A stretch of DNA of 9,083 nucleotides from Methanolinea sp. SDB (lineage in GTDB: Archaea; Halobacteriota; Methanomicrobia; Methanomicrobiales; Methanospirillaceae), in the NCBI GenBank assembly GCA_001412335.1, contig LKUF01000124.1, positions 1-9,083 on the forward strand, in the 5' to 3' direction. Below the pieces are notes generated by a model, which saw only the letters and a program-made list of their open reading frames with translations, searched no databases and had not been told where the DNA came from. The position numbers and the translations under genes were made by a program. Every line of letters begins with the position of its first letter. The stretch's first letter is position 1. Shown here piece by piece: positions 6,078-9,083 of the stretch.

Positions 6078-6899
6078 ATGAACTATGCTGGAAAAGTAAC
6101 AATTTTCGCTATCCTTGTGATAGCGGCACTTCTCATGTGCGGGTGCACGGATCAGCAGGTCCAGACAACCACACAACCAGAAACTGAGGCACAGGAGACC
6201 CTTCTCGTCTATTGCGGCGCAGGGCTTCGGGAACCGATGGACGAGATCGCGGGTATGTTTAAGGAGAAGGAAGGAATAGGAATCGAGTATACGTACGGCG
6301 GTTCAGCCCAGCTTCTAAGCCAGATCGAACTCTACCAGAAGGGTGACGCCTACATGCCCGGCGCAAAGTCCTATATCGATTCGGCCATCGAGAAGGGGTT
6401 TGTAGACAAGACCGAGAAGGTCGTGTATCACGTCCTTGCCATGGTCGTCCCGAAAGGAAACCCGGCCGGTATCACCTCTCTTGAAGACCTTGCAAAACCT
6501 GGTGTGCGGGTTGGAATCGGTGAGCCGGCAGGACCCGCAGTCGGGAAAGCAGCCAAGCAACTCCTGGAAGCGAACGGTCTCTGGGAGGCAGTGGATGCAA
6601 ATGTCTGCGAGAACGGTGTGAAGTCCGGAACAGTCAATGAACTGCTCGTATACACCGCAATGAACCAGGTGGACGTAGCAATAATATGGGATGACCTGTA
6701 CAATCCGGAAAACATGGACCTTATCGAGATCCCCATCGATATAGGCTTTGTCAAGGTCATCCCGATCGGTACCCTCACGTTCTCTGAGAATAAAGAGAAC
6801 GCAGAGAAATTCATGAACTATGTCGCTTCTGACGAAGGAAAGGCAATCTTTGAGAAGCACGGCTTTACCACATATCCCTCCGCGAAGTACGGCGATTGA
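6078..6899 (+). CDS. modA: Molybdate/tungstate ABC transporter substrate-binding lipoprotein
   Basis: ModA captures molybdate or tungstate outside the membrane and hands it to the ModB channel. The 273-residue product starts with a short basic end, a hydrophobic stretch (7-20) and a lipobox-like MCGC, so Cys23 is the likely lipid anchor. The mature part is a type II binding protein: LLVYCGAGLREPMDEIA near the start, the YGGSAQLLSQIE segment, GDAYMPGAKSYID, then the hinge region with GEPAGPAVGKAA, and a C-terminal EGKAIFEKHGF. The frame extends to a GTG at 6054, but ATG 6078 gives a proper signal peptide and sits just after the TATA region. modB and modC follow on the same strand and confirm the role. 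Molybdate and tungstate cannot be separated from sequence alone. Confidence 0.88.
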   Translation: MNYAGKVTIFAILVIAALLMCGCTDQQVQTTTQPETEAQETLLVYCGAGLREPMDEIAGMFKEKEGIGIEYTYGGSAQLLSQIELYQKGDAYMPGAKSYIDSAIEKGFVDKTEKVVYHVLAMVVPKGNPAGITSLEDLAKPGVRVGIGEPAGPAVGKAAKQLLEANGLWEAVDANVCENGVKSGTVNELLVYTAMNQVDVAIIWDDLYNPENMDLIEIPIDIGFVKVIPIGTLTFSENKENAEKFMNYVASDEGKAIFEKHGFTTYPSAKYGD

Positions 6900-6918
6900 T
6901 GAATTTCGAATTTTCCCA

Positions 6919-6924
6919 TTTTTT
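6919..6924 (+). terminator. T6 run between modA and modB (possible partial terminator)
   Basis: TTTTTT occurs about 20 bases after the modA stop, with another T4 at 6911-6914. Partial termination here would make more binding protein than channel and ATPase, a ratio common for ABC uptake systems. No separate promoter is obvious before modB. Confidence 0.35.
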
Positions 6925-6941
6925 CATAAGGACTGAATCTT

Positions 6942-7079
6942 ATGCACAGACACTGCAGATTCCGACAATGTAGCCGGCACCTTTCCAATCAGTACACGCC
7001 GTACATTTCTGTCATCGACAATCCACTGGAACCCCGGGAGAGCATATCCTGCAGTGATTCGGAGGTCCACAAATTATGA
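6942..7079 (+). CDS. Candidate 45-codon small ORF overlapping modB start
   Basis: An ATG at 6942 opens a 45-codon frame that ends in a TGA at 7077-7079, overlapping the modB ATG in an ATGA arrangement typical of translational coupling. AAGGA at 6928-6932 lies 9 bases upstream and could serve as a Shine-Dalgarno site. The peptide is rich in His, Cys and Arg at the start (HRHCRFRQC) and polar later; I recognise no family. Codon choice does not resemble modA or modB, including several AGA and CGA codons. It may be a chance frame, as the modB Shine-Dalgarno site alone explains modB translation. Confidence 0.25.
   Translation: MHRHCRFRQCSRHLSNQYTPYISVIDNPLEPRESISCSDSEVHKL
7061..7066 (+). promoter_or_regulatory. 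Shine-Dalgarno site of modB
   Basis: GGAGGT lies 9 bases before the ATG at 7076. An in-frame TGA at 7055-7057 rules out an earlier start, so this site fixes the modB start. Confidence 0.7.
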
Positions 7080-7870
7080 GGAAACTCCGCTTTTCACCAC
7101 TCAAGTGCGTAACAATAGGCGTAAGCCTCCTGCTTGCGCTGGCAATCATCATATTGCTGCTCCTCATCGTATCCAGGCCGAACCCGTCAACACTCCTTGC
7201 CTCTATCGTTTCACCCGAGATACAATTTGCAGTCTTTCTGAGCGTGATGACTTCCCTCGTTTCAACCGTACTCTGCATCCTCATCGGGGTCCCATCGGCA
7301 TATGCCCTTGCCAGGTACGATTTCCGGGGAAAAGACCTTGTAAATACCACGCTGGATATGCCACTTGCCCTTCCGCCCCTGGTGGCCGGCCTTGGGCTCC
7401 TCCTCTTCTTCGGGACCACCTTCATCGGGGAAGGACTGGCGTCGATTGGCCTGGTCTTCGTATTCACTCCTCTCGGGATTATCGCTGCCCAGTTCTTTGT
7501 GAATATGCCTTTCATGCTCAGGGTGATGAGATCGACCTTTGAGGGGATCAGCCCGAGATACGAACACGTTGCAAAGACACTCGGATGCACTGACAGCCAG
7601 GCTCTCTGGAAAGTAACCATTCCTATGTCCAAGAACGGACTTCTCGCCGGATCGGTCATCACCTGGGCGAAGGGGATCGGCGAGTTCGGAGCCGCGCTCC
7701 TCCTTGCAGGGGCGATCTTCATGAAGACCGAGACGCTGCCAATCGCCCTGTTCTTAAACATGTCCTGCGGACAGCTGGACAAGGCAATCTCGGCCGCCAC
7801 AATCCTGATCATCATCTCGGTCTGTTCCCTGTACATCTTTGAGCGCTTCGGAGGAAGTGCGAAATTCTAG
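7076..7870 (+). CDS. modB: Molybdate/tungstate ABC transporter permease
   Basis: ModB forms the membrane channel of the transporter. The 264-residue protein has about six transmembrane segments (roughly 12-32, 50-78, 98-116, 122-145, 187-212, 237-257). The hallmark DMPLALPPLVAGLGLL (94-109) matches the ModB/CysT type. The cytoplasmic EAA loop that docks on the ATPase is seen as EHVAKTLGCTDSQALWKVTIP (163-183). A GIGEFGAALLLAG segment (200-212) is also typical. The start ATG has a strong Shine-Dalgarno site (GGAGGT) and is preceded by an in-frame stop. The gene follows modA after 176 bases, and modC starts directly after it. The product is almost certainly inserted in the cytoplasmic membrane as a homodimer, as in the family. 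Confidence 0.93.
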   Translation: MRKLRFSPLKCVTIGVSLLLALAIIILLLLIVSRPNPSTLLASIVSPEIQFAVFLSVMTSLVSTVLCILIGVPSAYALARYDFRGKDLVNTTLDMPLALPPLVAGLGLLLFFGTTFIGEGLASIGLVFVFTPLGIIAAQFFVNMPFMLRVMRSTFEGISPRYEHVAKTLGCTDSQALWKVTIPMSKNGLLAGSVITWAKGIGEFGAALLLAGAIFMKTETLPIALFLNMSCGQLDKAISAATILIIISVCSLYIFERFGGSAKF

Positions 7871-7874
7871 GTGG
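7869..7874 (+). promoter_or_regulatory. Shine-Dalgarno site of modC
   Basis: AGGTGG overlaps the modB TAG stop and lies 5 bases before the ATG at 7880. It favours that ATG over the GTG at 7871, which is inside the site itself. Confidence 0.65.
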
Positions 7875-7879
7875 ATACG

Positions 7880-8929
7880 ATGCTGAAAATATTCAATCTC
7901 ACAAAGGACCTCGGCCAGTTCGTCGCACGGGACATCACGCTCGAGATCGAGAAAGGTGAATACATGGTCATCATCGGCCCGACAGGTGCCGGAAAGACCA
8001 TCCTCCTCGAGACGATTGCGGGTATCTATTCACCGGACGAGGGCAGTATTTTCATAGGCGGCAAAGATGTGACAGATCTTCCGCCGAGGGACCGGCACGT
8101 ATGCATGGTCTACCAGGACTACATGCTCTTCCCCCACCTGAATATCAGGGAGAATATCGCGTTCGGGTTGAAGTCCCGTGGATGCTCAAAGGATGAGACC
8201 GATAAAAAAGTCGAAGAGATCGCAGACTTCCTGACAATATCCCACCTTCTCGATCGGAAACCCGATACCCTGAGTGGGGGTGAACAGCAGCGGACTGCCA
8301 TCGCCCGGGCGCTCGTCATGGACCCGGTGGTGCTCCTGCTCGACGAGCCCCTGAGCGCACTGGACGGCCGTACACGCGACAAGCTGAGAAAAGAACTCAA
8401 GCACCTGCATGCCCATTACCGGATAACAGTCCTTCACGTGACGCATAACTTCGAGGAGGTCTTTTCGCTGGCCGACAGGGTCGCAGTCATGAACGATGGG
8501 CGCATCGCCCAGATAGGAAAGCCTGAAGAGGTCTTCCGGAGACCCAATTCGGAGTTCATTGCCGACTTCGTGGGTGTAGAAAACCTCTTTTCCGGCATCT
8601 GCACGGATCTGGATGGGGCAAGCGCAATCGATGTCGACGGGCATCGCATCATATCAAACACATGCGGGATAGGGGGCAGGGTCTATGCATCCATCAGGCC
8701 GGAGGATATCCTGGTCTCCACCGAACCCTTCGAGTCGAGCGCCCGGAACAGGTTCCACGGAAAGATTGATGATATAGCAGATAACGGAACTTTTGCCCGG
8801 ATATCGGTCGATGCGGGGATCCCCTTCATTGTCATCCTGACAAGGCTGGGGTTTGAAGAGATGGCCCTGAAGGAAGGGGACATGGTGTACCTGACTTTCA
8901 AGGCATCATCGGTGCACGTATTTGGTTGA
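7880..8929 (+). CDS. modC: Molybdate/tungstate ABC transporter ATP-binding protein
   Basis: ModC hydrolyses ATP on the cytoplasmic side to drive uptake through ModB. The 349-residue protein has Walker A GPTGAGKT (33-40), Q-loop Gln79, signature LSGGEQQ (131-137), Walker B VVLLLDEP (150-157), D-loop SALD (159-162) and the switch His189. The C-terminal part (about 265-349), with SIRPEDILVS, is a TOBE/MOP-type regulatory domain that in relatives binds oxyanion and inhibits the transporter when metal is plentiful. The frame reaches a GTG at 7871 directly after the modB stop, but the ATG at 7880 has a proper Shine-Dalgarno site and is preferred. The tight spacing shows an operon with modB. No gene follows before the window edge except a T7 run. 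Confidence 0.93.
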   Translation: MLKIFNLTKDLGQFVARDITLEIEKGEYMVIIGPTGAGKTILLETIAGIYSPDEGSIFIGGKDVTDLPPRDRHVCMVYQDYMLFPHLNIRENIAFGLKSRGCSKDETDKKVEEIADFLTISHLLDRKPDTLSGGEQQRTAIARALVMDPVVLLLDEPLSALDGRTRDKLRKELKHLHAHYRITVLHVTHNFEEVFSLADRVAVMNDGRIAQIGKPEEVFRRPNSEFIADFVGVENLFSGICTDLDGASAIDVDGHRIISNTCGIGGRVYASIRPEDILVSTEPFESSARNRFHGKIDDIADNGTFARISVDAGIPFIVILTRLGFEEMALKEGDMVYLTFKASSVHVFG

Positions 8930-9003
8930 CGATAGCCAGAATGGTTGCGTATCATGGCGACTTGGAAAACGGGTATCCCCACAATTTTTCATCACCAGGC
9001 TGG

Positions 9004-9030
9004 ATCGAATGCAAAACAAATCGAATGCAA
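9004..9030. repeat. Two 11-bp direct repeats after modC
   Basis: ATCGAATGCAA occurs at 9004-9014 and again at 9020-9030, period 16. They lie in an AT-rich stretch just before the T7 run. They could be protein-binding sites or part of a leader for whatever follows. Confidence 0.5.
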
Positions 9031-9043
9031 TGACAAAATAACC

Positions 9044-9050
9044 TTTTTTT
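9044..9050 (+). terminator. T7 run downstream of modC
   Basis: TTTTTTT about 115 bases after the modC stop is the first good archaeal terminator after the mod operon. Confidence 0.45.
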
Positions 9051-9083
9051 GTCTCCTCGCTGTTTTGTGTGGGGAGACTGAAT
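9051..9083. other. Hairpin of unknown role cut by the window edge
   Basis: GTCTCCTC (9051-9058) pairs with GGGGAGAC (9071-9078), including one G-T pair, around a 12-base loop, followed by TGAAT at the edge. It begins right after the T7 run. It may be an extra 3' structure of the mod transcript or the first unit of a repeat array beyond the window. Confidence 0.4.

Overview
The window looks like a chromosomal piece of a methanogenic archaeon, most likely from the Methanomicrobiales or a close relative. The diagnostic gene is a twin-ATPase ABC protein with a four-cysteine insertion. This is the A2 component (AtwA) that helps activate methyl-coenzyme M reductase and is found only in methanogens and relatives. 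TATA-type promoters, T-run terminators and a lipoprotein-type binding protein also fit an archaeon. The genus is an inference, and nothing here fixes the species.

Layout, left to right. (1) The last 30 codons of an unidentified gene, ending in a hairpin. (2) A small DUF134/UPF0251 helix-turn-helix protein with cysteine clusters. (3) A 69-residue unknown small ORF directly ahead of atwA, probably on the same transcript. (4) About 500 bases without a supported gene, holding a two-copy 32-33 bp imperfect repeat. (5) A minus-strand N-formylglutamate amidohydrolase-family gene, divergent from (6) a membrane-bound YdjM/DUF457-type protein. (7) An alpha/beta hydrolase of the hormone-sensitive-lipase family. 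(8) A molybdate/tungstate ABC transporter, modA-modB-modC. (9) A short tail with a direct repeat, a T7 run and a hairpin at the window edge that could be the start of something continuing outside.

How the genes work together. The only clear multi-gene system is the mod operon: ModA captures the oxyanion outside the cell, ModB is the channel and ModC the ATPase. Molybdenum or tungsten is needed for formylmethanofuran dehydrogenase and formate dehydrogenase in methanogens. AtwA serves the last step of methanogenesis. The remaining genes look like single-gene units.

A recurring theme is start-site architecture. Plus-strand genes that begin a transcript tend to have a TATA-like element about 26 bases before the start codon and no usable Shine-Dalgarno site, suggesting leaderless or nearly leaderless mRNAs. 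The operon-internal genes modB and modC have strong Shine-Dalgarno sites. I see no strong evidence for a large new system. The best candidates for novelty are the small ORF ahead of atwA, the 45-codon ORF coupled to modB, and the repeat-like hairpin at the right edge.
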